From positions 1 to 39,112 of the forward strand of contig JAFYYA010000064.1 in NCBI GenBank assembly GCA_017557785.1: a stretch of DNA of 39,112 nucleotides, read 5' to 3'. Below, one piece after another: positions 6,916-15,292 of this stretch (position 1 is its first letter; each line of letters opens with the position of its first letter). A program made the translations under genes and the position numbers. The notes below the pieces were generated by a model, which was not told where the DNA came from, searched no databases, and saw only the letters and a program-made list of their open reading frames with translations. The stretch comes from Salinivirgaceae bacterium (GTDB lineage: Bacteria > Bacteroidota > Bacteroidia > Bacteroidales > SZUA-534).

Positions 6916-7953
6916 TTACTTTTGTAAACCAAATTTTACCGTTTTGTTTACATCTTTCGCCAGACTTGGACCATAATAAATGAAGCCTGTGAACACTTGA
7001 ACAAGCGTTGCGCCGGCATTCAGTTTTGCAATCGCATCATCAGGCGACATGGTGCCCCCTACACCAATTATTGGCAGTTTCCCATCAGTTTTTTGGTGTA
7101 TGTAACTGATTATCTCAACCGAACGGTCGCGTAACGGCAGACCGCTAAGACCGCCGTTGGCAATGGCTTTTATGCGCTCTGCGTCGGTTTTCAGTCCATC
7201 GCGCCGGGTGCTAGTATTGGCAGCCACCACCCCGTCGATACCATTCTGCGCTATGGCTTCGAGCGTATCGTCAATCTGCTCAAACGTCAGGTCGGGCGAT
7301 ATTTTGAGCAGAATGGGCTTATAGACAGGCTTTTGAGCCCGCAGCTTGGTCAGAGCCCCCAGAATCAGCTCAAGCGAATCCTTGTCCTGCAACTTGTGCA
7401 GATTGGCCACATTCGGACAGCTGACATTTATTGTAATGTAATCGACGTGATCGTAAAGAGCCTGAAAATCCGCCGTATAGTCGTCGAGAGCGTTCTCGTT
7501 TGGCGTTGCGGTATTCTTGCCGATGTTGCCACCAATCACAATCTTGTGGTTGCGACGACGCAGTTTACGCACGGTGGCGTCAACACCTTTGTTGTTAAAG
7601 CCCATGCGGTTGATGAGAGCGCTGTCGGCAGGCAGACGGAACAATCGCGGCTTAGGGTTTCCTGGCTGCGGACGCGGCGTTACGGTGCCAATCTCAACAT
7701 GACCGAACCCTAAGTGTCCTAGCATTTTATACACTTCGGCATTCTTGTCGAAACCGGCGGCTACACCTATTTTGTTAGGGAATTTGATGCCGCAAAACTC
7801 GGTTTCCATTTGTAAACTCTTTGGATTATAGATCAATCCCATCAAATGTCCCAACCCGATGCCATTGGCCACTTTCAACCCCGTATTTATCACACTATGA
7901 ATGCGTTCGGGGTCGATACGGAACAGCAAAGGGCGAATTATTGTCCTGTACAT
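6916..7953 (-). CDS. pyrD: Dihydroorotate dehydrogenase (quinone), class 2
   Basis: Oxidises dihydroorotate to orotate, the fourth step of pyrimidine synthesis, passing electrons to quinone at the inner face of the cytoplasmic membrane. 345 residues. The N-terminal helical part MYRTIIRPLLFRIDPERIHS is the membrane-associated extension that marks class 2. FMN-barrel motifs follow: NKIGVAAGFDKNAEVY, GFGHVEIGTVTPRPQPGNPKPR, NRMGFNN, YITINVSCPNVANL (catalytic Ser of class 2 in the NxSxPN motif), LLKISPD, DGVVAANTS and IIGVGG near the end. Full length for the family. The menA gene about 3 kb away in this window fits a menaquinone-linked electron acceptor. Confidence 0.96.
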   Translation of the reverse strand: MYRTIIRPLLFRIDPERIHSVINTGLKVANGIGLGHLMGLIYNPKSLQMETEFCGIKFPNKIGVAAGFDKNAEVYKMLGHLGFGHVEIGTVTPRPQPGNPKPRLFRLPADSALINRMGFNNKGVDATVRKLRRRNHKIVIGGNIGKNTATPNENALDDYTADFQALYDHVDYITINVSCPNVANLHKLQDKDSLELILGALTKLRAQKPVYKPILLKISPDLTFEQIDDTLEAIAQNGIDGVVAANTSTRRDGLKTDAERIKAIANGGLSGLPLRDRSVEIISYIHQKTDGKLPIIGVGGTMSPDDAIAKLNAGATLVQVFTGFIYYGPSLAKDVNKTVKFGLQK

Positions 7954-8068
7954 TGGAAATGACGTTTAAAAACACTCAAAGATAAAACAATACGGCGCGA
8001 AGAAAGTCCCTGCGCCATACTTATATCTACAATTTGCTAACAACCAAGTATTGTTGTAACAAACTAAT

Positions 8069-8584
8069 TTACTGTTTATTATATACAGAGAATGTGTTGT
8101 CGGAATACAAAACCAACACCTGTTTGACTTCGGACGAACGGCCTGCAGTGGCAGCAATCGTTGTTGTGGTCGAGTTAACAGATTGGCCAACAACCTGATC
8201 AGATGGTGCTTGTGAATTACTTTGTGATTCAGCCGGTTGAGTTTCAGACTCAGAAACAGCAGCCATATCGTCTGCCGCAGGATTTCCACCATTGTCCGGA
8301 CTATCCGGAACGTTATCCACATAAGGATCGGGCTCGCCAATCTCATCGAAGATTGTCTTTTGGACCGGTTGGCGACGAATCTCGCCACGTCCCATCACAA
8401 GCCAATCGGTGTTGTAATGCGGAAAGGTGGAAAGAATTTTCTGTAGTAACTCAAGGCTTGGGCCGCTGCGGCCATTCAATATGTGTGACACATTTGAGCG
8501 CTGTATGCCTACCATATCAGCAAATGCCGCTGCCGTTACACCTTCTAAAGCAATAATCTTTGCAATCCGTTCACGTATTTCCAT
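8069..8584 (-). CDS. XRE-family HTH transcriptional regulator
   Basis: Predicted DNA-binding protein of 171 residues. The N-terminal 65 residues form a Cro/CI-type helix-turn-helix: MEIRERIAKIIALEG, then TAAAFADMVGIQRSNVSHIL (helices 2-3), NGRSGPSLELLQKILSTFP and YNTDWLVMGRGE, a common ending of this domain in Bacteroidota. Residues about 75-150 are low-complexity (rich in D, P, S, Q, T), probably disordered. The last 20 residues (VKQVLVLYSDNTFSVYNK) look like a short strand pair. The start ATG 8584 is preceded by a TACATTTG -7 element (8603-8610), which overlaps a palindromic operator candidate; autoregulation is inferred. Target genes are unknown. Confidence 0.85.
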   Translation of the reverse strand: MEIRERIAKIIALEGVTAAAFADMVGIQRSNVSHILNGRSGPSLELLQKILSTFPHYNTDWLVMGRGEIRRQPVQKTIFDEIGEPDPYVDNVPDSPDNGGNPAADDMAAVSESETQPAESQSNSQAPSDQVVGQSVNSTTTTIAATAGRSSEVKQVLVLYSDNTFSVYNKQ

Positions 8585-8599
8585 AGCAAATAAATGTTT

Positions 8600-8669
8600 T
8601 TACAAATGTAACATTTATTGAATTTGGTGGTATTTACATTTTTAAATAGGCAAATTTTCACATTTGTAA
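8600..8669 (-). promoter_or_regulatory. Promoter and paired palindromic operator of the XRE regulator
   Basis: TTACAAATGTAA (8600-8611) is a perfect TTACA-N2-TGTAA palindrome covering the -7 element TACATTTG of the minus-strand gene. A second site, TCACATTTGTAA (8658-8669), matches it with one change, 58 nt away centre to centre. A partial third (TTTACATTTTTAA) lies near 8634-8646, and a perfect GCAAATATTTGC palindrome at 8686-8697. Such a layout is typical of autorepression by a dimeric HTH protein; binding is inferred. Confidence 0.55.
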
Positions 8670-8697
8670 CCAATATTTGAATCAAGCAAATATTTGC

Positions 8698-9353
8698 CTT
8701 ATTATTTTAATTCAAATAAATCTTGCATTTTATTGGTTATCTACAATTTAGATGATAGTTTTTATTAAAATGTTATATAAAACCATCTATTTTTGCATAA
8801 ATCATTGTAGCAATGATTTAAATAAATGATATAAAATACTGATTAGTCGACAAATACATCATGGTTTTATATCCGTTAATAAGTGTAAAACTTGGGGCGA
8901 TTCACAATTTTACACCAAACAAATCCCTGTTCGGACAATGTTTATTCGCGTCTTGATTATTGTTAAATAAACAACTCTTCTATTTTCGGCAAAATTCTGT
9001 ACAAAGCAAATCCGCTTTATAGAGAGAAGGCTCCCCTATCCCATTTCGCCCTGCATACCGCACTACCATTAGCATCACCCACCCTAGTCAAAAATTATAT
9101 CACATGAAAAACATGGCAGAATCCGCGCTGACAATCCAATTTTTCGACTTTTTGCCGTCAAGAACACGAATCAGATGCATTTATCGAAATCTGAGCGAGT
9201 TTAAAAGCAACGTTTTAACGCAAAATTCGCTGATTATAAATTCCTTATAACCCAAAATCATCTGTAAGGAAAAATGTGTGGAAAAATTTGCAGCACGCTC
9301 CTAGCCCAGAAAAACCGTCTTTGTGCTGCCTTTTTGCATATAACACCGAACGG
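8698..9353. other. AT-rich gap without a confident gene
   Basis: Nothing here reads as a recognisable gene. Two hairpins are visible: AAATCATTG-TAG-CAATGATTT at 8799-8819, and GTGTAAAA (8883-8890) with TTTTACAC (8908-8915). A promoter-like TATTTTTG (8788-8795) precedes the first hairpin on the plus strand. A 31-codon frame runs from ATG 8861 to TGA 8956 but resembles nothing I know. The right part (about 9185-9290) shares short phrases with the gap at 4930-5200. Confidence 0.45.
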
Positions 9354-10073
9354 TTAAGCCTTAAACTCGAAATTGACAAGATTTTTGTCTTTGCTAATCT
9401 GAGCCATCATCCGTTTGCGGGCGAACTTGTGCATCCGCACACAGAAATAAATCAGCAAAGCGGTACTGAAACCACCGATGGCCGGATCAACCTTGCCAGA
9501 CATCGCGATTGCATCATAGATGCCGTGAGCAAGCACAGGCACAAGCAGAATGCACACAAGGTTCTTGAATGACCGATGACTGAAATGGTAAAGCGACAGA
9601 TAGTAGCCCATCAGCACCGCAAAGGCGTAATGCCCCGGCACTGACAGCAAAGCGCGCGCAATGGCCACTCCCAGCCAATCGTCGCTGCTGACTATGTAGC
9701 CGATGTTCTCAACTGCCGCAAAGCCCAACCCGACGCACACTGCATAGACGATGCCATCGTAGTGCTCATCGAAAAATGGATTGTGATGCAGCACAATGCA
9801 GAGCGCAATAAGTTTCATAACTTCCTCGGGTAAAGCCGCCACAAAAAAGGCTTCTGCGGTTGTTTCCACAAGCGTTTCCGGACTGCCTTCAACACCGAAA
9901 AACAGGTGGCTTATGGCCAACTCGATGAATATGAGCGGCACACTGATGGCTGCTCCGTACAGCAACGCCTTAACCATCTGCGACATCGGCTCGAGCCGGG
10001 TGTCATGCTTACAAGTGTAGAGCCACAAAAGTAATGCGGGCAGAACCGCCGCCGCTATCATTACAAAAGTCAT
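9354..10073 (-). CDS. PrsW family intramembrane metalloprotease
   Basis: Polytopic membrane protein of 239 residues with about seven hydrophobic segments. The PrsW/CAAX-protease-like motifs are visible in order: LPEEVMKLIAL (EExxK, metal-binding glutamates), FAAVENIGYI (ExxxY), PGHYAFAVLMGYYL (first His), and LAHGIYDAI (second His region). These support a membrane-embedded metalloprotease. In Bacillus, PrsW performs site-1 cleavage of an anti-sigma factor; no sigma/anti-sigma pair lies nearby here, so the substrate is unknown. It follows tRNA-Pro on the same strand but is separated from it by a terminator, so it is a separate unit. The length is close to that of the family. Confidence 0.87.
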   Translation of the reverse strand: MTFVMIAAAVLPALLLWLYTCKHDTRLEPMSQMVKALLYGAAISVPLIFIELAISHLFFGVEGSPETLVETTAEAFFVAALPEEVMKLIALCIVLHHNPFFDEHYDGIVYAVCVGLGFAAVENIGYIVSSDDWLGVAIARALLSVPGHYAFAVLMGYYLSLYHFSHRSFKNLVCILLVPVLAHGIYDAIAMSGKVDPAIGGFSTALLIYFCVRMHKFARKRMMAQISKDKNLVNFEFKA

Positions 10074-10127
10074 AAACCGAATGTTTTATGTTGCGAATAT
10101 AATAGATTGATGATTTGCTTCAGGCAC

Positions 10128-10154
10128 AAAAAAAGCCCGACTGAATGTCGAGCT
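10128..10154 (-). terminator. Terminator of tRNA-Pro
   Basis: Minus strand: AGCTCGAC and GTCGGGCT pair over 8 bp (one G-U) around ATTCA, followed by a run of T (10128-10133). Confidence 0.85.
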
Positions 10155-10156
10155 TG

Positions 10157-10229
10157 TCGGAGTTACTGGATTCGAACCAGCGACCTCTACGTCCCGAACG
10201 TAGCGCGCTACCAACTGCGCTAAACTCCG
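10157..10229 (-). tRNA. tRNA-Pro (anticodon CGG)
   Basis: Read on the minus strand, acceptor arms CGGAGTT/AACTCCG, D loop AGTTGGTAGCGC, anticodon stem CTACG/CGTAG with loop TTCGGGA (anticodon CGG, codon CCG), and T arm GCTGGTTCGAATCCAG. It is 73 nt with no encoded CCA. Confidence 0.95.
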
Positions 10230-10244
10230 TTCCGTTTTGCGGTG

Positions 10245-10252
10245 CAAATGTA
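10245..10252 (-). promoter_or_regulatory. Promoter -7 element of tRNA-Pro
   Basis: Minus strand TACATTTG, 15 nt before the tRNA; TTG triplets lie 17 and 21 nt further upstream. Confidence 0.65.
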
Positions 10253-10426
10253 TAAAAAATATCAAGTGGCAATCAATTGTTTCATCTTTTGTTTTTTATC
10301 GAGATGTTTTCATATATCAGTCTAAAAACAAGCGATTTACAATTCACGTATTTTGTCTATTGTTGCCTGAACAGTCAGAACAAATGGTTTGAAGATATGA
10401 TTCCTGCAGTAAAAATGCAGAATAAC

Positions 10427-11386
10427 TTACCAACAAACAGTTGCCCTGAACGTTGTCGACATATAAGCGACAACATAAAGCACCGACATCAGCAATGTAG
10501 TGAGTGACAGCCTTTTAAGTTCCGGATCGAGAGTTTTGACATCTTCGGCTTTGAAAACCCTTATTCCGTGCGCCATCAGCAACACCACAGGCAACGATAG
10601 AGCCCCCAAAGCAGGTCCTACCGACTCGTGATAGCGCCCGGCAAACAGACTTGCAAAAATCAGAACCACAGCCACAATGCACAACGAGAGATGGTAAATC
10701 TGCCCGAATCGTGTGCCGAATCTCACAACCACTGTAATTTTCCCCGACAGACGGTCGCTGGCCGAATCACGCAAATTGTTGACATTAAGCACGCCTACGC
10801 TCATAAAGCCGATGGCTAATCCCATCATAAGCACATTGGCATTGATTTGGTGCGTCATGATGAAATATGAGCCGACAACGGTTGCCAATCCAAAGAAAAT
10901 GAGCACCATCAGGTCGCCAAGACCGCGATAGCCGAACGGATTGCGTCCCATTGTGTACCGCATTGCAGCCACAATTGCGGCGATGCCGATGCCCAAAAAC
11001 GCCCAAAATCCAACGCCAAAGCCGAACGAAACCCACAGCATCAGCAGACCGACGATGAACGAGAGCACTGCGGCAACCACTATTCCGCGTTTCATGGCAT
11101 CCACAGTCAATCCGCCGCTTTGCAGCGTACGCTGCGGCCCCACACGGTTCTCATTATCGGTGCCATGCTGAAAATCGCCCAAATCGTTGGCAAAATTGCC
11201 CAATATCTGCAACAATATTGTTGTGGCCATAAGCAAGGCAAAAAGCCATCCGTTGAAACCGCCACCGTTCAACCATTTCCAATAATCGGCATACGCCATT
11301 CCGCACCCAACAATTATTCCCGACACCGAGAGCGGCAATGTCCGCAGCCGCGCGGCATCAATCCAACATTTGAGTTTTGTTGCCAT
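10427..11386 (-). CDS. menA: 1,4-dihydroxy-2-naphthoate polyprenyltransferase
   Basis: Integral-membrane UbiA-family prenyltransferase; attaches the polyprenyl tail to dihydroxynaphthoate in menaquinone synthesis. 319 residues from ATG 11386. The first Asp-rich motif is clear (NFANDLGDFQHGTDNENR, residues about 66-83), followed by VGPQRTLQSGGL. The second motif region is NVNNLRDSASDRLSGK. About eight or nine hydrophobic helices surround these. The frame is open upstream to 11431, but a TATTTTTG promoter element at 11405-11412 (minus) lies inside that extension, and MATKLKCWIDAARLRTLPLS is the usual MenA start. Other men genes are not in the window. Confidence 0.94.
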   Translation of the reverse strand: MATKLKCWIDAARLRTLPLSVSGIIVGCGMAYADYWKWLNGGGFNGWLFALLMATTILLQILGNFANDLGDFQHGTDNENRVGPQRTLQSGGLTVDAMKRGIVVAAVLSFIVGLLMLWVSFGFGVGFWAFLGIGIAAIVAAMRYTMGRNPFGYRGLGDLMVLIFFGLATVVGSYFIMTHQINANVLMMGLAIGFMSVGVLNVNNLRDSASDRLSGKITVVVRFGTRFGQIYHLSLCIVAVVLIFASLFAGRYHESVGPALGALSLPVVLLMAHGIRVFKAEDVKTLDPELKRLSLTTLLMSVLYVVAYMSTTFRATVCW

Positions 11387-11404
11387 AATCTTAATTTTTC
11401 GCGT

Positions 11405-11412
11405 CAAAAATA
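11405..11412 (-). promoter_or_regulatory. Promoter -7 element of menA
   Basis: Minus strand TATTTTTG, 18 nt upstream of the chosen ATG. It argues against the longer reading frame. Confidence 0.6.
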
Positions 11413-11485
11413 CATAGCCGACGCTGCACAAACAATAAAATTCTCAAGGATTGCAAAAAGTCAGGGAAAAGGATTGGTGACACTC

Positions 11486-14047
11486 TCACGCCTTTTTGAG
11501 ATTGAAGACGAAGGTTGTTCCCTTGCCCACTTCACTGACGACAGAGATGTTGCCGCCATTGCGGCGGACAAATTCCTGGCAGATAATCAGCCCCAAGCCC
11601 GAGCCCTTCTCGTCGGCAAGACCGGGCGTTGTTATTGGATGGCTGGCGTTGAAAAGCCGCTTCTGGTTCTCGGGCGATATGCCGATACCGGTGTCGCTGA
11701 TGGCAATCCATGCATAGTCTGAGCCGCCATCGTTCACAGTGATGGTTATGCGTCCGCCCGCAGGCGTATATTTCAGCGCATTGCCAATCAGGTTGCGGAA
11801 AATAGTCAGCACCATATTCTTGTCGGCAACCACGGTGTAGTCGTGCTCTATCTGTAAATCGATTTTAATCTGCTTTAAATCAATATTATAACCATTCACA
11901 GCGATTGCTTCGTTGATTGGTTCGGTTATGCAGAAGTCGGCAGGGTTCACTTCGAGCATGCCGGATTGCGATTTTGCCCAATCGAGCAGATTGGTCAGCA
12001 TATTGTAAACATGTGTGGCAGAATCGTTTATAACTTTCAGATAACGCTTGACTTCATCGTCCGTGTAATTCTCATAGTATTCCGCGAGCAGACTGGTCAT
12101 GCCTAGAATACCGTTGAACGGATTTTTCAGGTCGTGGGCGAAGATGCTGAAGAATTTGGCTTTGACACTCAAAGCGTCTTCAAGGTTCTTCTGCGACTCG
12201 CACAGTTCGCGTCTGATGTTCTCGAGTTCAGTAACGTCGACAATTACGAGCGAAGCCAAATCGCCGTATCCGCCTTCATCTGTAAGGTCGTTGATGTAGC
12301 AAATCACATCGCGCTGGCGGCCGTCGGCAAAGCGCATACGGCTCACTGTGCCAAAATCGCGTGTCTTGTCGGGATACCAATCGATGCCTGTCATCTGGCG
12401 CAGGCTGTCGAGTGTGGCATGCATTATTGCGTCGCGCGGAACACCGCAAAGTTGCTCAAATGCTTCGTTGCAGCCCACTACCGTGTGGTCGGACTTCCTA
12501 ACAAAGAAAAGCGGCGTTGGAACGGTATTGATAAGCAAACCGAGAAACTCATAGCGCCGGCGCACCTTGAGCGACGCTTCTTCGAGTTGGGTTTTCTGCA
12601 TGTTGATCTCGTTATTGGCCTTTTTCAGCAACGAGTTAATGTGGCGCACATGCATGAGCCAAGCCGCCGCCACGGCCACAATCAGCGACAGAATGCCAAG
12701 TGACAGCATCAGTGTCCGGTGCCGCACCGCCTGCCGTTCATTCTCATACTGCTGTTTCTGGCGGTTCTGCACAATCTCGTGCTCAATAAGCATTATGCGC
12801 TCGCGCGCCTGCAACTGCTGTGTGAGCGATTTATCCCCCTGCTCTTTCTCAATACTGAGCAGACTGTCGGTAATACGGTTGGCTTCAGCCAAAGCGTTAT
12901 AGGCGAGCGTTTGATTGTGCCTGTCGGCGTAGAGATTGGCAAGACCTTTGAGCGCGTCACGCTGCTGCTCAAGCAGATTGGCGTTGCGGCTCAGACTGAG
13001 CGACTGATTGTAGAAATCGAGCGCCTGACGGTAGTTCCCGACCGAGCAATAGACATCGGCTATACGGCAGAGCGACTCGGCTTCTTTTCGTTTGTCGTTT
13101 TTCAGCCTATTGTATTTCAAACACTGCTGCAGACACGCGATAACCGAATCGGGGTTAGCCATTTTTGTGAAGATTTCAGCCTTCAGCGAGTTGAGCATGG
13201 CGTAGTCTTTTTTCCATTGAAAATTCTCAACTTCTTCAGCCGAAAGCGACTTCCGACAATAGTCGAGCGCTTCGTCGTAATTGCCATAGTCGAAATATGT
13301 GTAAGCCACATTATAATATAGCAGCCACAGCAGCGACTTGTCGTTGTTCTGCTTGCTGTATTCCAATGACTTGAAATGATACTCAAGCGCCGTGTCGAGA
13401 ATGTGGCGGTGCTCGTAGGCGGTGCCAAGGTTCATATAGATGTCAATCAGGCCCTTGAAATCGCCGCAAAGAATTGTCAGTCGCTCTGCTTCCTTGAAAT
13501 AATCAGTAGCCTTAATCTCATCTTTAATCATGCTGTAGCAATAGCCTATATTGAAGGCGTCGCGAATCATCGAAACCGTGTCGTTGGCCGCTTCCGACAT
13601 GGCCTGCGACCGCATCAGGCAGACGGCTGCCAATTCATAGTCTTCGGCATTAATCAAGGCGTAACTAGCACTGACGTAGACTTTTCCGGCTTCGGAATAC
13701 ATTTCGGTCTCTTCGATGGCTTGTTGCTGGCTGTCGATAGCCTTGACAACCAAATCGATGCGTCCGAGACTGTCGCACAAGGCGATTCGATTCTGCATTA
13801 TGTCGAAAACCTTGCCGTAGTTCTTCGCCTTCAGGCAAACCGACACGGCATTACTGAAATAGATTTCGGATTTTGAGTCGTCGCTGCCGATGCTGATTTC
13901 CGACAACAGAGTGTAAATGTCGGCCCGTCTGTCGGCATCACGGGTGGCGGACAGAAGATTCAAAAGGCTGTCAGTTGGCTGTGCGCTTAATGTTCCGCAC
14001 GCCAAAACCATCAAAGCCGACAATAATATTGCAAATCGCTTTTTCAT
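11486..14047 (-). CDS. TPR-PAS sensor histidine kinase
   Basis: Predicted membrane-bound sensor kinase of 853 residues. The order is: signal peptide (MKKRFAILLSALMVLACGTL), extracytoplasmic tetratricopeptide-like helical repeats (about 30-430), one transmembrane helix (LSLGILSLIVAVAAAWLM, about 455), a coiled coil, a PAS domain (about 505-610; TPLFFVRKSDHTVVGCNEAF), and HisKA with phospho-acceptor His in FSIFAHDLKNPFNGILGM (about 635). The HATPase part follows, with N box NLIGNALKYTPAGG, G1 box DTGIGIS and G2 box GSGLGLI. No receiver or output domain is attached and no response regulator gene is adjacent, so the partner is unknown. The start at ATG 14047 gives a clean signal peptide; an upstream TTG would spoil it. 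TPR-sensor kinases of this design are common in Bacteroidota. Confidence 0.9.
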   Translation of the reverse strand: MKKRFAILLSALMVLACGTLSAQPTDSLLNLLSATRDADRRADIYTLLSEISIGSDDSKSEIYFSNAVSVCLKAKNYGKVFDIMQNRIALCDSLGRIDLVVKAIDSQQQAIEETEMYSEAGKVYVSASYALINAEDYELAAVCLMRSQAMSEAANDTVSMIRDAFNIGYCYSMIKDEIKATDYFKEAERLTILCGDFKGLIDIYMNLGTAYEHRHILDTALEYHFKSLEYSKQNNDKSLLWLLYYNVAYTYFDYGNYDEALDYCRKSLSAEEVENFQWKKDYAMLNSLKAEIFTKMANPDSVIACLQQCLKYNRLKNDKRKEAESLCRIADVYCSVGNYRQALDFYNQSLSLSRNANLLEQQRDALKGLANLYADRHNQTLAYNALAEANRITDSLLSIEKEQGDKSLTQQLQARERIMLIEHEIVQNRQKQQYENERQAVRHRTLMLSLGILSLIVAVAAAWLMHVRHINSLLKKANNEINMQKTQLEEASLKVRRRYEFLGLLINTVPTPLFFVRKSDHTVVGCNEAFEQLCGVPRDAIMHATLDSLRQMTGIDWYPDKTRDFGTVSRMRFADGRQRDVICYINDLTDEGGYGDLASLVIVDVTELENIRRELCESQKNLEDALSVKAKFFSIFAHDLKNPFNGILGMTSLLAEYYENYTDDEVKRYLKVINDSATHVYNMLTNLLDWAKSQSGMLEVNPADFCITEPINEAIAVNGYNIDLKQIKIDLQIEHDYTVVADKNMVLTIFRNLIGNALKYTPAGGRITITVNDGGSDYAWIAISDTGIGISPENQKRLFNASHPITTPGLADEKGSGLGLIICQEFVRRNGGNISVVSEVGKGTTFVFNLKKA

Positions 14048-14277
14048 CACAGTAGCCATAAAAATAGCCAAAATGACCAATCATACAATATAAGTTTATG
14101 CGATTGATAACAACTTAAAAGCCGACAATCGACATAAAAATATGCGCTGTAAGCCATTTTCGGTTTTCATTCGTTTTAAACAGAAAAAAGCACTAACTAT
14201 GTGGTGAAAATAAACGGTTGCCGCCGACCTGTGCAGATTACGCAAAACAATGATTGGCAACTACTTAACAAAACTAC

Positions 14278-14805
14278 ATGGAACATTACGTTTGGCTTTT
14301 ACCGCTGCTGTTTGTTTTTCACGATTTCGAAGAGATTATCGGAATGCGGGTGTGGCTGGCGCGCAACGGCGCCGACATTAGCAAGCGTTTTCCGCCATTC
14401 AAGTTCATTTTCAACAATCTCACATCCACCGCAGGCTTTGCACTTGCCGTTGCCGAAGAGTTTGTCATATTACTGATAATCTGCGGTTTGACATTCACCG
14501 GCATCCGCATTTTCGACCTGCTCTGGCTGGGAACATTCATCGCCTTCACGCTGCATCTGGTTGTTCATATTGGACAGGCTGTTGTCATCCGAAAATACAT
14601 TCCGGCGCTTGCCACAAGCATTTTGGTTCTGCCCGTAAGCATTTGGCTGATAGCCGATTGCATTGGGTTATTTAAAGCAGAGATTTTAGAGATTGTTATT
14701 TATAGTCTTGTAGCAACAATTGCCGTCATTGCCAATCTGTTTCTTGCTCATTGGTTGGCGCGGTGGTTTGGGGAATGGGTGAAGAACGCAGATGACGCGG
14801 ATTGA
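14278..14805 (+). CDS. HXXEE domain membrane protein
   Basis: Small polytopic membrane protein of 175 residues with about five hydrophobic segments. It has the HXXEE signature near the N-terminus (VFHDFEEIIGMRVW), a conserved AEEF in the middle (ALAVAEEFVILLIICG) and a second histidine motif (TLHLVVHIGQAVVIRKYIP), all features of the HXXEE family. The conserved His and Glu residues suggest a metal site, but no activity is established for the family. It stands alone between genes on the opposite strand. No clear promoter was seen. Confidence 0.78.
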   Translation: MEHYVWLLPLLFVFHDFEEIIGMRVWLARNGADISKRFPPFKFIFNNLTSTAGFALAVAEEFVILLIICGLTFTGIRIFDLLWLGTFIAFTLHLVVHIGQAVVIRKYIPALATSILVLPVSIWLIADCIGLFKAEILEIVIYSLVATIAVIANLFLAHWLARWFGEWVKNADDAD

Positions 14806-14834
14806 AGGGATTTGGACAAGATTTTCTCGCAAGA

Positions 14835-15083
14835 TTACACTGGTTTCCCATATTCATAAATCGCGTCACTCGGCAGGTCGACAAGGTCGTTCCAATAGAC
14901 AATAGTGCGACTGCTGTCAAGCGTGGCTTGCTCAAACAACCCGGCGACGTCAGTCAACATTGAATAGTTGGGTAACGAAGCAATATCGTCCATAAGATTG
15001 TATTTCACCTTACGGCCGTCGTCAAACTCAACATACAAATTGTAGCCTGACATAGGCATTATATGTTTAATTCTCGGAATCAT
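14835..15083 (-). CDS. DUF2442 protein
   Basis: 82-residue protein of the DUF2442 family, recognised from YNLYVEFDDGRKVKYNL near the N-terminus and the later TIVYWNDLVDLPSDAIYE. The function is not established. Its start overlaps the end of the upstream DUF4160 gene by 4 nt, so the two are translationally coupled. DUF4160/DUF2442 pairs are common across bacteria and have been suggested to behave like small two-gene modules (toxin-antitoxin-like); that is an inference, no toxin activity is evident from the sequence. Confidence 0.82.
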   Translation of the reverse strand: MIPRIKHIMPMSGYNLYVEFDDGRKVKYNLMDDIASLPNYSMLTDVAGLFEQATLDSSRTIVYWNDLVDLPSDAIYEYGKPV

Positions 15084-15292
15084 AACGGCGGAAGTTTATA
15101 AACTACTTGTTTATCCCACATTTCTTGCAATTCTTTGGAATGCTGTTCAAGCCATTCGCGAACAAGATCTTGTGCTTTTTGCGGCAAATCGCCTTCAAAC
15201 ATCTCAAATGTTTGAATATTAAACAATCCCACATACTCGTTGTATATAGCGTGTATATGAGACGGCTCATGCTCTTTAGGCTTAAAGAACAT
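15080..15292 (-). CDS. DUF4160 protein, N-terminus frameshifted
   Basis: The open frame gives 70 residues with the DUF4160 core: MFFKPKEHEPSHIHAIYNEYVG (conserved HxPHxHxxY-like segment), then QKAQDLVREWLEQHSKEL. Family members usually begin about 13 residues earlier with MPEIV..FYGIIIKMFF. That beginning is present upstream: ATG 15328-15330 opens MPEIV, and YGIIIKM is encoded just before the core, but in a frame one base off. The distance between the two ATGs is 38 nt instead of 39, pointing to one lost base near 15313-15317 (a run of A on the minus strand). As it stands, translation from the proper start stops after nine codons. A product could still start at the internal ATG 15292. Confidence 0.78.
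   Translation of the reverse strand: MFFKPKEHEPSHIHAIYNEYVGLFNIQTFEMFEGDLPQKAQDLVREWLEQHSKELQEMWDKQVVYKLPPL

Noticed and set aside
7966-8388. 140-codon minus-strand frame overlapping the XRE gene
   Set aside because: Out of frame with the XRE regulator, which has a clear HTH domain and promoter; this frame is basic and structureless.
9276-9572. 98-codon plus-strand frame at the end of the PrsW gene
   Set aside because: Mostly overlaps the PrsW-like gene on the opposite strand and has no recognisable domain.
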